Shown here: in pieces, positions 19,649 through 29,717 of the stretch
Position numbering within the stretch: the first letter of the stretch is position 1
Layout: every line of letters begins with the position of its first letter
DNA from: Phlebotomus papatasi
Lineage: Eukaryota; Arthropoda; Insecta; Diptera; Psychodidae
Assembly: GCF_024763615.1 (NCBI RefSeq)
Contig: NC_077223.1
Coordinates: 36,642,627 to 36,706,626, forward strand
Reading direction: 5' to 3'
Length of the DNA: 64,000 nt
Notes under the pieces: generated by a model
Database searches by the model: none
The model's input: the letters and a program-made list of their open reading frames with translations, nothing else
What the model was told of the DNA's origin: nothing
Program-made: the position numbers and the translations under genes

Positions 19649-22600
19649 TTTTCCCCCTCTTGAGTCCTGGAGGGGCTCAAGAAACCGTCTGTGGGCAGCC
19701 AGGCCAAGGTATTGACTGCCCGTTTCTGCATGCCGTCGGATGTCTTCACTGTTGCGACCCGAACGATGTCATCTTTGCCCGGATGGACAGCAGTGACTCT
19801 TCCCATTCTCCAGTAAGTGGGTTTGAGAAGGTTATCTCGAAGCAGCACTAAATCTCCAACACAGAGGTTCCTCTTCTTCTCGTACCACTTGGATCTGTGT
19901 TGAAGCGATGTGATGTACTCCACATGCCAGCGCTTCCAGAAGTGTTGCACCATGCGCTGAAGTAGCAACCATCGGCTCAAACGGTTGGGATTAACCTCAA
20001 GCAAATCTGGTCCAGGGGTCAGATTCATCGCGTGTCCGACCAGGAAATGGCCGGGTGTCAATGGTTCGTTGTCATCTATGTCCGAAGACTTCGCACAGAG
20101 TGGGCGTGAGTTCAGGCACGCTTCTATTTGTGCCAGAACTGTTGCTAGTTCCTCGAAAGTTAGCAGACTTTCCCCCAGCACTCGTCGTAGATGAGATTTC
20201 ACTCTGGAAACCCCACGTTCCCAAAGACCTCCAAACGTGGGTGAATGGGCTGGAATGAAACTAAATCGTGTTCCATTACCTGACATCTCTGAAGTCACTT
20301 TGTGCTGGTGGGTACGGATTCCCTTGAGCCTCTCTTCACGAGATGTCCCTGATGCTCCAAGGAAATTGGTGCCATTGTCACAGAAAATTGTGTGACAATG
20401 CCCTCTACGTGCGGTAAATCTCCGTAGACTCGCCAGGAAAGCGTCAGTGGTCAGATCACTGACGGCCTCAAGATGCATCGCCTTCGTGGTCATGCATATG
20501 AATACACATATGTAGGCCTTCATGACCGGTGCCTTCCTCAGCTTGGATGCGCGAATCTTGATGGGTCCCGCGAAATCACAACCCGTCTGGTAAAATGGCC
20601 TGTTCTGTTGGACTCTAGCTGCAGGCAAGTCGCCCATAAACGGTGTCTCAGTAGTTGGTTTCGCCTTGATGCACTTCACACACTTCCTGGTGATGCCCTT
20701 GACAAGATTCCTGAGCCCAAGAATCCAATATTTCGTGCGTAAAGTGTTCATCAGAATCGCCGGTCCAGCATGAAGATTCATCTCATGGGTGAACACTATC
20801 AGGTCTCTCACAAATTTGTCAGCAGATGGCAAAATGATGGGGTGCTGTGTGGAGTAATCCATGTTTGAGTTTGCCAGTCGGCCCTGAACCCGCATCAATC
20901 CATCTTTGTCCAGGAAAGGAACAAGTTTCAACAACTTGCTCGATCTCGGAAGAGGGTGTCCTTGTCCACAGCTCTTGTATTCAACCGGAAATACTTTCTG
21001 CTGAATATGTTTCAGAATACAAGTTGTGGCATTCTGCAACTCACTAACTGTCAGGAAATCCGTTTTTCGCTCCTCTTTCTTGACTCTCAAATTCCCAATA
21101 AAACGGAACCAGTAAGCTAGATACCGCACAGTCTTCAGATGTCCGGAAGTTCTCTCAATCAGCAGATCAAGAGGGTCGACTTGGTTTTGCGTCACGAGGG
21201 AAACTGCATGGGATGATCTCTCTTCGCCTGTTTTCCCCCTCTTCACCTTGTTCTCTGGCCACTTCTCTTCATTCTCACTGAGCCATTGTGGTCCATGCCA
21301 CCACAAGGTGTGCTCCGAAAGCTCCTTTGGGGATACTCCTCTGGAAATGCAATCTGCAGGATTCTGTGCCGTAGGCACATGGCGCCAATGAGTAGGTGGA
21401 ACGACCTCTTGAATAGCGTAAACACGCCTAGCTACATAATTGTTCCATGTCCTGGGTGGTTCTTGAAGCCATTGAAGAACAATTGTTGAATCAGACCACG
21501 CATGAACTTCCACCATCTTGTTTCCCAGAGAATCTTTGACCTTTGTGACCAGTTGTGTAAGCAAAACAGCAGCATTTAGCTCCATTCTTGGGATTGTGAT
21601 TGGTTTTAGGGGAGCCACTTTGGATTTGGCAATCACAATGTTGATCTCGATGTTCCCATCAGCATCCATACCCTTTGCGTAGATGACAGCTCCGTACGCT
21701 CGTTCTGATGCATCAGCGAATCCATGAATTTCAATCACATCTTTCTGGGTTGGAATCGCTCTCGGAATGACTATTTTCTGAATTAAAGAAAATTCAGTCT
21801 GCACTCTCTCATACGATTTCGCTGTATCATCTGGCAGATCATCGTCCCATTGAAGATTAGGAATCAGCCAAAGAGATTGGAACATCATCTTTAGATTTAT
21901 CGTGACAGGGCAGATAAATCCCAATGGGTCAAACACCTTCGCTGCAGCAGCACACAAATCGCGTTTCGTCCTTACCAGGGGTAGAGCATCAATAACCAAA
22001 GAAAAGTTGTCTGGACCTGGTGACCACTTAAGCCCAAGGGCTGAGATCGATTTGGTGTGTGCTTTGACCTCGTCGGGTGTAATAGCTTGGAGATCAGGCG
22101 GAACTTGATCTAGAACCTCACTAGAGTTAGATGCCCATTTTCTAAGAACAAAATGTCCCTTGCCTAGAACATCCTGGATCTCCTTTTGAAGTTTCTTGCC
22201 GTCTTCGATGGACTCAGCTCCACATAGCAAATCATCCATGTAAAATGATGTGGAGATAACTTCACAGGCCTCTGGATAATCATCCTTGTAGTCCATAGCT
22301 ATTTGATGAAGAACTCTCACAGCAAGAAACGGTGCACTTGACGTACCATACGTCACGGTACAGAGTCGAAAGATCTGAATCTTCTCCTGAAAATTTGTCC
22401 TCCAGAACACTCTTTGGTAATCTCTGTCCTCGCTTGCAACCAGGATCTGTCTGTACATCTTCTCTACGTCAGCGGACATAGCTACTTTGTGCGTTCGAAA
22501 ACGCAAAAGCAACACAAGCAGATCATCTTGTCGGGTAGGACCAATCGCCAGTATATCATTGAGCGAAGGATTGTTCGGGCGAGTGGTTGCTGACGCATCA

Positions 22601-24978
22601 AAGACAACTCTCAGTTTGGTTGTCTCACTTGTAGGTCTGAGAACAGCTTGATGTGGCAAGAAATACGATTCATCCTCAGGTTTCAGATCATGTCCAGTCA
22701 CTAGTTCCATATGATTCAAGCCGATATATTCCCCCATGAACGCCTTGTATTGCTCATGGAAGTCTGGGTCTCGGGATAGCTTTCTTTCCAATGATTGGAA
22801 ACGAGCTAGCGCTGTTGAGCTTGAATTTCCCAATGGTTTGTGATCCTTTTTGAATGGTAATTTGACGACATAACGGCCTGTGTCGTCCCTTGAGTGTGTT
22901 TGTGTGAAGTGTTCTTCACACATGACTTCTTCCTCTGTAAGTAGAGGTTGTTTGTCGAGGTGGCTTTCCTCAACCTCCCAAAATCTCTTTAGCATCTCAT
23001 CCAAATTGTAATGCGTATGCAGTGAAGTGATGCTGTTGAGTGGGCTATCGATCCGACCACCCACAATCCATCCGAAAATGGTAAGCTGAGCTATTGGTTG
23101 TCCAGAGTCCCCTTTGAGTGTTTGCGGCAAGTTGATCTCAAAAGCATATTCAGCCCCAAGAATGATGTCTATCTTTCCCGGAACGGTATATTGAGGATCA
23201 GCAAGCTGCAGGCTCTTGATATGATCCCACTTAAACCCTGAGAGATCCACGGAAGGCAACTTGGAAGTAACCTTTTCCATAACATAAGCTTGAACCTCGA
23301 CTTTGTCATTCGGATCATATCTTGAGACGACTTCCAGGTGGACTAGCCCCCTTGTGTAGCCTACATTCACTTCTCCAGCTCCATGAACAGCAATCCTAGC
23401 TTTGGATCTAGGCAACGCAAGTCTCTGAGCGCACTCTTCTGACATCATCGTGCACTCTCCTCCGCCATCAATAAGCACTCGACAAGCCTGATACTTGCCG
23501 TAAACATCCCTCACGTTGACAATAGCGGTTGGCAGTAATGCCTTGCGGTGAACTGCGGAGTGATGAGTTGTGATGGTTGAAGAAGTAGTTGGTGACTGTT
23601 CAGGAGTCTTCTGTGACTGAGGTACAACTTCCTTTGCGGCTACTGGTTTCACCTGAGGTTTCACAGATTGATCAATCTCTTCCGGAACTGGATCCATCTT
23701 TGGAGGGTGTAGCAGAGTGTGATGCCTCCTACCGCACTTCTGACACTTCCCCTTGGATTGACACTTGGCAGCTGAATGATGTGGTTTCATACAGTTGTAG
23801 CAAAGATGATGTTGTGCCATCCTTTCACGCCTCTCGTAGAGCGAAAGTGCCAGGAACTTCTCACATTGTGGCAAAGCATGTTCACCCTCGCATTCCGGAC
23901 ATTTTGTAGCATTCGTGTGGTGGGTCTTAAACCCAGACTTGTTTGACTTGTTGGTAGTCTTTTGCACTGAAGGTGGGGCAGGAGAAGTGCCATGAGAAGC
24001 ACGTTCCATAACATCTGTCACGTCACTCATGAATTTGAAGAATTCATCGATTGTTGACATCTGATCTGCACTTCGTCCTTTCTCCCACTCTTGCCTGAAG
24101 TTCTCGCTCATATTTAATTTCATCAAATAAATGAGCCACATGTCGAGCGAGAAGCACTCGGGTCCCAAAGCTCTGAGACCATCAACGATCTGCTTGTATC
24201 TCCTACTAGCAGATTGCAAATCTGACGCATTTTCGACCTTCTTTTGAGTTTGTGCCATAAACTGTTGGATGTATGCATTCACGAGGTGAACCTTTTTGTT
24301 GTACTGAGCCTTCAGACTGTCCCAGGTAGATTGATAAGTCTGATTGGAGATCGGTATAGTACTGATGTCCGCAGCAGCACCTCCAGTTAGATACATCTTC
24401 AAATACTGCATCTTTTCACTATCTCTGAGAGAATCGTTGTTGTGAATGGCATTCTCAAATGCGTCCCTGAATTGCGGCCAATCTATGTATTTTCCATCAA
24501 AAGACGGAAGGTTCAATTGTGGCAGTTTGGAGCGTGTTGCACTACTCTCAGAATTGGTTGCTCCTGGGCTAGACCTCTGCCACTCAGCGATCTTATCCAA
24601 AAGATCCGTTTGTTTTAGTAGAACATCAGCGATGCTACTGTCCAAAGCCTCTTGCTGTGGAAGACTTCCGTTCGAACTCCCTTTGCATGTTTCAGCAATG
24701 TGCCCAAGTTTGAGTCGAAGATCCACGCATCTGTTGTTGAATGAGTCACCCTCATTCTCTTCGTGAACTTTCAATTTGGGATCGTCATCAACGAAAATCT
24801 CAATTTGTGTCTGAATTGGTGTAAACCTATTCAGTGTAGACTGGACTTCGCCAAGAAGTACATCAATCAACTGCTCAGTGAAGCTTGAAGTCTCAGAGAC
24901 TCTTCTCTCAATGTTTGTGAGCATCCTCTTGCAGATACCTCTTTCGATATGGAGAGCTTTCAGCTCGATACTCGCCAT
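19603..24978 (-). CDS. BEL/Pao Gag-Pol polyprotein
   Basis: One uninterrupted frame of 1791 residues. The start is the ATG at 24978 (AAGATGGCG, strong context); the frame is open 16 codons further up but without an ATG. Order of domains: coiled Gag region with the DUF1759-type block LNLPSFDGKYIDWPQF (about 160-180); three CCHC-like knuckles beginning at about Cys360, Cys393 and 410; aspartic protease with LIDGGG at Asp504; reverse transcriptase with YMDD at 913-916; RNase H with FADAS, first Asp at 1089; integrase HHCC zinc region, then D1468, D1534, E1587; a C-terminal DUF5641-like tail (WKRWHVEYITSLQ, GDLVLLRD). The polyprotein would assemble particles, copy the RNA and insert the DNA. The protease has DGG instead of the usual D-S/T-G. 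All other catalytic residues that I can see are intact. It overlaps the purine tract and 3' LTR. Confidence 0.95.
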   Translation of the reverse strand: MASIELKALHIERGICKRMLTNIERRVSETSSFTEQLIDVLLGEVQSTLNRFTPIQTQIEIFVDDDPKLKVHEENEGDSFNNRCVDLRLKLGHIAETCKGSSNGSLPQQEALDSSIADVLLKQTDLLDKIAEWQRSSPGATNSESSATRSKLPQLNLPSFDGKYIDWPQFRDAFENAIHNNDSLRDSEKMQYLKMYLTGGAAADISTIPISNQTYQSTWDSLKAQYNKKVHLVNAYIQQFMAQTQKKVENASDLQSASRRYKQIVDGLRALGPECFSLDMWLIYLMKLNMSENFRQEWEKGRSADQMSTIDEFFKFMSDVTDVMERASHGTSPAPPSVQKTTNKSNKSGFKTHHTNATKCPECEGEHALPQCEKFLALSLYERRERMAQHHLCYNCMKPHHSAAKCQSKGKCQKCGRRHHTLLHPPKMDPVPEEIDQSVKPQVKPVAAKEVVPQSQKTPEQSPTTSSTITTHHSAVHRKALLPTAIVNVRDVYGKYQACRVLIDGGGECTMMSEECAQRLALPRSKARIAVHGAGEVNVGYTRGLVHLEVVSRYDPNDKVEVQAYVMEKVTSKLPSVDLSGFKWDHIKSLQLADPQYTVPGKIDIILGAEYAFEINLPQTLKGDSGQPIAQLTIFGWIVGGRIDSPLNSITSLHTHYNLDEMLKRFWEVEESHLDKQPLLTEEEVMCEEHFTQTHSRDDTGRYVVKLPFKKDHKPLGNSSSTALARFQSLERKLSRDPDFHEQYKAFMGEYIGLNHMELVTGHDLKPEDESYFLPHQAVLRPTSETTKLRVVFDASATTRPNNPSLNDILAIGPTRQDDLLVLLLRFRTHKVAMSADVEKMYRQILVASEDRDYQRVFWRTNFQEKIQIFRLCTVTYGTSSAPFLAVRVLHQIAMDYKDDYPEACEVISTSFYMDDLLCGAESIEDGKKLQKEIQDVLGKGHFVLRKWASNSSEVLDQVPPDLQAITPDEVKAHTKSISALGLKWSPGPDNFSLVIDALPLVRTKRDLCAAAAKVFDPLGFICPVTINLKMMFQSLWLIPNLQWDDDLPDDTAKSYERVQTEFSLIQKIVIPRAIPTQKDVIEIHGFADASERAYGAVIYAKGMDADGNIEINIVIAKSKVAPLKPITIPRMELNAAVLLTQLVTKVKDSLGNKMVEVHAWSDSTIVLQWLQEPPRTWNNYVARRVYAIQEVVPPTHWRHVPTAQNPADCISRGVSPKELSEHTLWWHGPQWLSENEEKWPENKVKRGKTGEERSSHAVSLVTQNQVDPLDLLIERTSGHLKTVRYLAYWFRFIGNLRVKKEERKTDFLTVSELQNATTCILKHIQQKVFPVEYKSCGQGHPLPRSSKLLKLVPFLDKDGLMRVQGRLANSNMDYSTQHPIILPSADKFVRDLIVFTHEMNLHAGPAILMNTLRTKYWILGLRNLVKGITRKCVKCIKAKPTTETPFMGDLPAARVQQNRPFYQTGCDFAGPIKIRASKLRKAPVMKAYICVFICMTTKAMHLEAVSDLTTDAFLASLRRFTARRGHCHTIFCDNGTNFLGASGTSREERLKGIRTHQHKVTSEMSGNGTRFSFIPAHSPTFGGLWERGVSRVKSHLRRVLGESLLTFEELATVLAQIEACLNSRPLCAKSSDIDDNEPLTPGHFLVGHAMNLTPGPDLLEVNPNRLSRWLLLQRMVQHFWKRWHVEYITSLQHRSKWYEKKRNLCVGDLVLLRDNLLKPTYWRMGRVTAVHPGKDDIVRVATVKTSDGMQKRAVNTLAWLPTDGFLSPSRTQEGENVGNEDEQKANRQNI
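19649..19661 (-). other. Polypurine tract of the BEL/Pao element
   Basis: On the minus strand AAGAGGGGGAAAA lies directly against the 3' LTR, the position for priming plus-strand DNA. It is inside the Gag-Pol reading frame. Confidence 0.85.
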
Positions 24979-25129
24979 CTTGAAGCAGTGTTGACGAGGG
25001 CAGGTGTAGAAGGACAAGCAATTCAATCCTTAGCAAGGAGCAATGCCGACGTTGGCGAAGAAGGATTGATTCTCGATAGTCCTTAGCAATGAAAGGGCGT
25101 CTGCTTTGTCGATGATTCTGTCCAGTTCC

Positions 25130-25141
25130 CTCGAAGGACCA
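25130..25141 (-). other. Original primer-binding site (tRNA-Tyr, 12 bases)
   Basis: On the minus strand TGGTCCTTCGAG complements the last 12 bases of mature tRNA-Tyr (CTCGAAGGACCA). After it the match to the tRNA stops. It is separated from the adjacent LTR fragment by TATTAC. Confidence 0.75.
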
Positions 25142-25147
25142 GTAATA

Positions 25148-25344
25148 TGTGGGCTTTACCGACCTGTGTAATAAGCAATGACCCGTTAAAGTACTATAAC
25201 CTTGGATTGAAACACCCCTTCGAGTTTAACAACCAACCTGTGTAATGATAAATAACCCTTAGAAGTATCCCAATAGTGGAATGAATTACCCCTTTGGTAG
25301 TAACACCAACCTGCAAATGGAAAATCTCCTTTAAGATAATCCGG
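25148..25344 (-). repeat. Internal truncated LTR copy (197 bases)
   Basis: This is identical, as far as I can compare by eye, to the last 197 bases of the 5' LTR in element sense. With the adjoining 18 bases it forms a 215-base direct duplication (offset 215 between 25148 and 25363). It breaks off exactly at AATCCGG. Confidence 0.9.
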
Positions 25345-25356
25345 CTCGAAGGACCA
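25338..25356 (-). other. Second primer site; junction equals tRNA-Tyr 3' end
   Basis: The plus strand reads AATCCGGCTCGAAGGACCA, 19 bases that agree with the 3' end of animal tRNA-Tyr including the CCA tail (tRNA sequence from general knowledge). The first seven bases belong to the LTR fragment and the remainder to the primer site. The unbroken LTR at 25553 reads AATCCGGTCGAAATGACC, itself similar to the tRNA. Confidence 0.75.
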
Positions 25357-25362
25357 GTAATA

Positions 25363-26024
25363 TGTGGGCTTTACCGACCTGTGTAATAAGCAATGACCCG
25401 TTAAAGTACTATAACCTTGGATTGAAACACCCCTTCGAGTTTAACAACCAACCTGTGTAATGATAAATAACCCTTAGAAGTATCCCAATAGTGGAATGAA
25501 TTACCCCTTTGGTAGTAACACCAACCTGCAAATGGAAAATCTCCTTTAAGATAATCCGGTCGAAATGACCGATTCCCGCAGGCTCCAGATCTTGGTTGAG
25601 TGGCTACAACAATCTGCCTATCTCGAAGACACTCTTGCCGCACTCGGTAAGCCCAAAACCTAAGACGCAAGCGCTCGCCTTTCCTTTTCTTCAGAGGCTG
25701 TCAGCAAAATCTGCTAGCTGGATGTCTGGCGGTCTATCCGGGATATTTCTCCACAAGAACTCAATTTAACTTCTAAATTTCTTTATTACACAACTTGATC
25801 TAACACCTTTCTAACGATTAACGAAACTAATTCAATCCTGAAGGGAATATTTCATCAATTTTCTTTGAGTCGTTTTACACGCGTTGCACTTCTCCTATTG
25901 CGTCAGCCACACTCCCTTTTTTACACTGAAGTTTTTCACAAAAAGCCTTACAAAATTCCGTCGCTCAGTCCGCTCAATTCAAATGTTTTGACGGTTGGCC
26001 TTCTGTTCGTCTTCATTTCCCACA
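25363..26024 (-). repeat. 5' LTR of the BEL/Pao element
   Basis: 662 bases at a constant offset of 6376 from the 3' LTR, with no differences seen. It is followed by TTGGG of the target duplication. Confidence 0.95.
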
Positions 26025-26029
26025 TTGGG

Positions 26030-28030
26030 GGATATTATAATCACGATTTTTATTGCTTTATTATTATAGGATTTATGCTGCGGTGTGCTGTCTATAGAGA
26101 ATGGTCAAATAGGAGTATTAAACATACTGCCGACCAAAAATTCTGCATTTTTTAGTAAATTGCGTCATTATTTTCTTGAGAAAAAAAATTTATTCTGAAG
26201 AAATATTCAATCGATGGTTATAAAATTATTCATTATTTATGAAAAATATGTTTTTTCTTTTAAAAAAAGCATACTTTCCTCAATTTTTGCAATTAAATAT
26301 TGGCATTTTTCCTGAAACAGCCATCGATGTATTATGCTCACATTCGATCACAACTATAGTAATTGATCGCGAAACTGGATTTTTCTACATATTAAAGTTA
26401 TTTATGGTAAATAAAGTTGCAGAAGCATTAAAAAATCGTTTCAAAATATGTGGCTCCCCTACTTAGTAAGTTCAATGATGGTTTTAAAAATACTACAAAA
26501 ACTACAAAAAATTCTATTAGAAAAATTTTTATTAGACCAATGCTGTATTGGTCTAATAAAACATTTTTGGATTATAAATTTTCTAAAGCGCATTATTGCG
26601 CAAAAAATTACTTTTATTATCGCGGTATAATAGCAAATTAACATACTATTGTTTTACTTAATACTGCACATATTCTTTTTTAAATCAAAAATTTATTCGA
26701 TTTGATGATTTATTTTTTTAATTAAAATGACACGTGTTAATATTTTTTAAAAGAGTACCTTTAAAGTCAGGAAAATATGCCAATTAGTTGAAAATCGTTT
26801 TCCGTCGACTGTACCATTAAATGAAAATGATATAGGCTTTAAATTTCATATGTTCTTAGTCTTAGTATTTAAATGAGTTTCCGAGTTTTTTCAATATTTC
26901 TCGATTTTAGAATTCATGAAATGTTAAAATATCTTGAAAATTCCCAAGAATTTCTTTGGTTATTAATTTTCTGAAATAAGCCGACAAGAATTCTTTTCAA
27001 TGCAATTTTAATTTAAGTGTATTATATATGGGCCAATCCATCTCAAGACAACCATAGGGGTACCCTTCATGGTCTTAGATGTTTTTGAATTTTACATATG
27101 TTAAAGTACACGATAAAATAATATACCCCTATTTTTTTTCGCCCAAAAAAATTCCTGGCCGGAGAAACATGGCGCTAAAGATGGCGTCTCGCGCTTCATT
27201 CGTCAATTGAGATTTTTGGCAAATATTTCAAAATGCTCTATCTCGCGAACGAGTTGAGATTTCTTCTTACTCTTTTTTTATTTGAAAGATAATTTTATAC
27301 TCTTTAAAACGATATACTAGTTTTCGTATTATCTGCTCAAGCTTTTTTGTAACCGTCTTTTAAATTTTTTTTTGAAAAAAGTTAAAAATTACTTTTTCTC
27401 AAAAACCCCATTCTCAAAAATCATTTTTTTACTGTTGATCAGTAACATTGAGTACTACATTCCCTAAAAAGGCGAGCTTCCACTTTTGCGCTTATTTTTT
27501 TAAAAAAATATTCAAATTTTTACAACATTTTCAAAAAAGAAAAAATACCAGTTAAACTCAAAATTTTGAGTAAGGGTCCGTTTTGTACCACCCCCCCTCC
27601 GCTGAAGGATGTTTTCGCTTCACAAGAAAGGATCCTCAGCGCAGAACACGCATATAAAGCAAATGAATTAGCAGAGTGTTAAGGAAACGTAGTGAAAATG
27701 GTGTTTTTGCTGGCAAAATTATTTGTCAAAGAGAAAACCCTTCAACTGTATTTTCACTAGCTATACAGTATCATCCCACAAATCACAGCGCACCTAAAAA
27801 GTTTCAAATTTTTAAATGTGTGTTTAAATATTCCAAGCTGTTATAGAAACAAGAAACACGATATTTCTCGACTCCTAGTTGTGTCGAAAGTTTTTGAGAC
27901 TGAAGTTTTTGAGATTCGTAAAGAGCACCATTCCTTTTTTTGGTCAATTTGTCGCCATTTTTTTTTAAGAAATGGTCATATTGGAAAAGTCGTCTAAATC
28001 GAAGCAGAAAAAAATAATTTTTCCTAACAA
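26030..28030. other. AT-rich non-coding DNA
   Basis: No gene is supported. A strong hairpin, ATTAGACCAATGC...GTATTGGTCTAAT, lies at 26532-26560. 27150-27600 has the composition of a decayed dispersed element (GGCGCTAAAGATGGCG, TCGCGAACGAGTTGAGATTT), but its ends were not found. Confidence 0.35.
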
Positions 28031-28035
28031 TTTCC

Positions 28036-28275
28036 TAATTTTTCGAAGCAGAAATAAATTCGGTGTCAGTCCATTGGTGGATGGTGAACTTCAGAGTGAA
28101 GATTTATAAAATAAGTTCAAGTGCATTGCAGCACCAGAATTTCCCACCTGTACGTGATTTTTCCTCCATATTCGAAACCTGATGAAGAGGACGGACATCG
28201 ATCCTCGAAACGTCGTGAAGAATTAAAGAGAAAAAGTCAAGAAAGGTCTATTTTTCCGTTCACAATCTGCTACAA
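28036..28275 (+). repeat. Dispersed repeat, copy B, with hammerhead-like fold
   Basis: This is the uninterrupted relative of 12886-13372. It contains CCTGATGA, a potential 5-pair stem GAGGA...TCCTC, then CGAAACGT. This is the order CUGAUGA, stem II, GAAA of a hammerhead ribozyme core. Upstream TACGTGATTTTTCC can pair ACGU with the ACGU after GAAA (stem III) and UUU with AAA of CGAAAC (stem I). The base expected at the cleavage position is G, or is missing, in both copies, so activity is doubtful. Family unknown; Penelope-like elements are known to carry hammerheads. Confidence 0.5.
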
Positions 28276-29355
28276 CAACCTATTAGACCGAAAATTCCTC
28301 CGAAATAAATAATAATCAAACCACTAAATAATAAGATAATTTCTGCGAGAAACATTTCCTATATTGGATGCCTCTTTCATAAGGATCCTAATAAGGATCT
28401 TATTGGATTTTAAATAAACTCGAATTAATAAAAATTGTTTTTCTTTGCAAATTTTCGAGAAAACTTTTGTTTTTTTTTGAGTTCGAAAAATAGTTTCTTT
28501 TGGGTATAATCTTTAAATTTCACCTCTTTTATACTAAAATCCAAGCCACGCCCTTTATAATAAAGCGCATCAATTGTGTTACAATCACAGAATTCGATAC
28601 TAGAACGGAAAATGGCGTTGGAGATATTCAAATGTCTCGTTGCAAGACCGATTGCAACCCCCTAGTGGCAAGACAAATAAACTCACATGCCACAGTGTCC
28701 ACCTGGTGGCACGTTTTGGGAACATATTTAGACAGTGGCGCTTTTAACGGCAATTCGTGTAAACTTTTTAAATTTGATTCTTAACAATTTTTTATTCAAA
28801 AAATTTTATAATATTATAAAAAATGTGTTTAATGTCTTCTTAGAGATTGTGTGTTAATGTGTTATTGACGAAAAATAATTTTCTCTATAAGTAAGTAAAC
28901 AAGTACTACACAAATGGTGTAAATTGTGATAAATTTGTTATTTTGTAGAAGAATAGAAGACGATAACCAGTGGCATTGCAGTTGGATCTACCTTCCAGGG
29001 CAATTCTGAAGAATTTTAATTAAACAAATGATATAAAATATCATCAAGATTTCACTATTCTGAGAATGTTGTTCGAATAGTGAATCAGAACAGCTGCTGG
29101 CAGTAGTGTTACAAAACAGGAAAGGTGAAGAATAGTAATCTGATCTAGACTTCAGTTTTTTCAGGATCTTCTGCTTGTCTCCAGTCAGATGCCACTAGGA
29201 ATCCAAAGCATAAAACTCTGTATTCCATATCCCATAAGACTTTTATTTAAATCAGATAATAAAGAGAAACAGAAATAAAGAAGTTTTTATTCAATAATTA
29301 TTACAAACGTGATTACAAGTTTGCAAGTTTTCAAAAATATTTAATATAATAATAT
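28276..29355. other. AT-rich DNA; no gene seen
   Basis: 28580-28608 (ACAATCACAGAATTCGATAC TAGAACGG) matches 32865-32893 in reverse, so both belong to another dispersed repeat that includes a GGTGGC-rich part. No coding exon is recognised. Confidence 0.4.
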
Positions 29356-29717
29356 TGTAGCACGAATGCTACAGGTCCACACCAGAACATGCTGGAGCAC
29401 CCTTCATCGCTAGCCTTCCGGAGGTTGAGCCCCATTGCCCATTCCAAGAAGGCCACGAATCCAGCGTCCTCCTCGCTTCACTGGTGAAGACCGACTGAGG
29501 AACCGATTCGATTGTGCCCCTCGGAATATCTCGCCGAGCACTCCCAACCCCATCTAGCGGAATTATAGCGATGACGTAACTTGAAGTTAGCCGTTGTTAT
29601 AGCACCCCTCAACGTTACACCCCAACTGAACAGTGATTGGTACCGTTGGCTTAGAAGAGTCTTCGTCAGGACGGGCTTTCTCCCTCCAACTCCTCTAGGC
29701 TCAACAGTCCTACTACA
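29356..29717. mobile_element. Candidate solo LTR
   Basis: A 362-base block, clearly more GC-rich than its surroundings, starts TGTAGCACGAATGCTAC and ends CAGTCCTACTACA (TGTAG...CTACA). It is flanked by ATAT on both sides. This is the form of a single LTR left by recombination. The flank is AT-rich, so the 4-base duplication is weak evidence, and no internal retroelement sequence is nearby. Confidence 0.45.

Larger units (their letters stand above)
18987..26024 (-). mobile_element. Complete BEL/Pao LTR retrotransposon
   Basis: This 7.0 kb element has 662-base LTRs, a tRNA-Tyr primer site, one Gag-Pol frame and a purine tract. TTGGG flanks both sides (18982-18986 and 26025-26029), a 5-base target duplication. 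The LTRs begin TGTGGG on each strand and, in the stretches I compared line by line, show no difference, so the insertion appears recent. The element reads on the minus strand, so its 5' LTR is on the right. The only structural oddity is a 215-base tandem duplication at the 5' LTR/primer-site boundary. It lies between the zinc-finger gene and repeat-rich DNA, not inside a recognised exon. Confidence 0.95.

Noticed and set aside
24979..25026. Upstream extension of Gag-Pol to 25026
   Set aside because: The first codon there is TTG. The first ATG, in a strong context, is at 24978.
28172..28212. An active hammerhead ribozyme
   Set aside because: Core order is right, but the required A, C or U at the cleavage position is absent in both copies.
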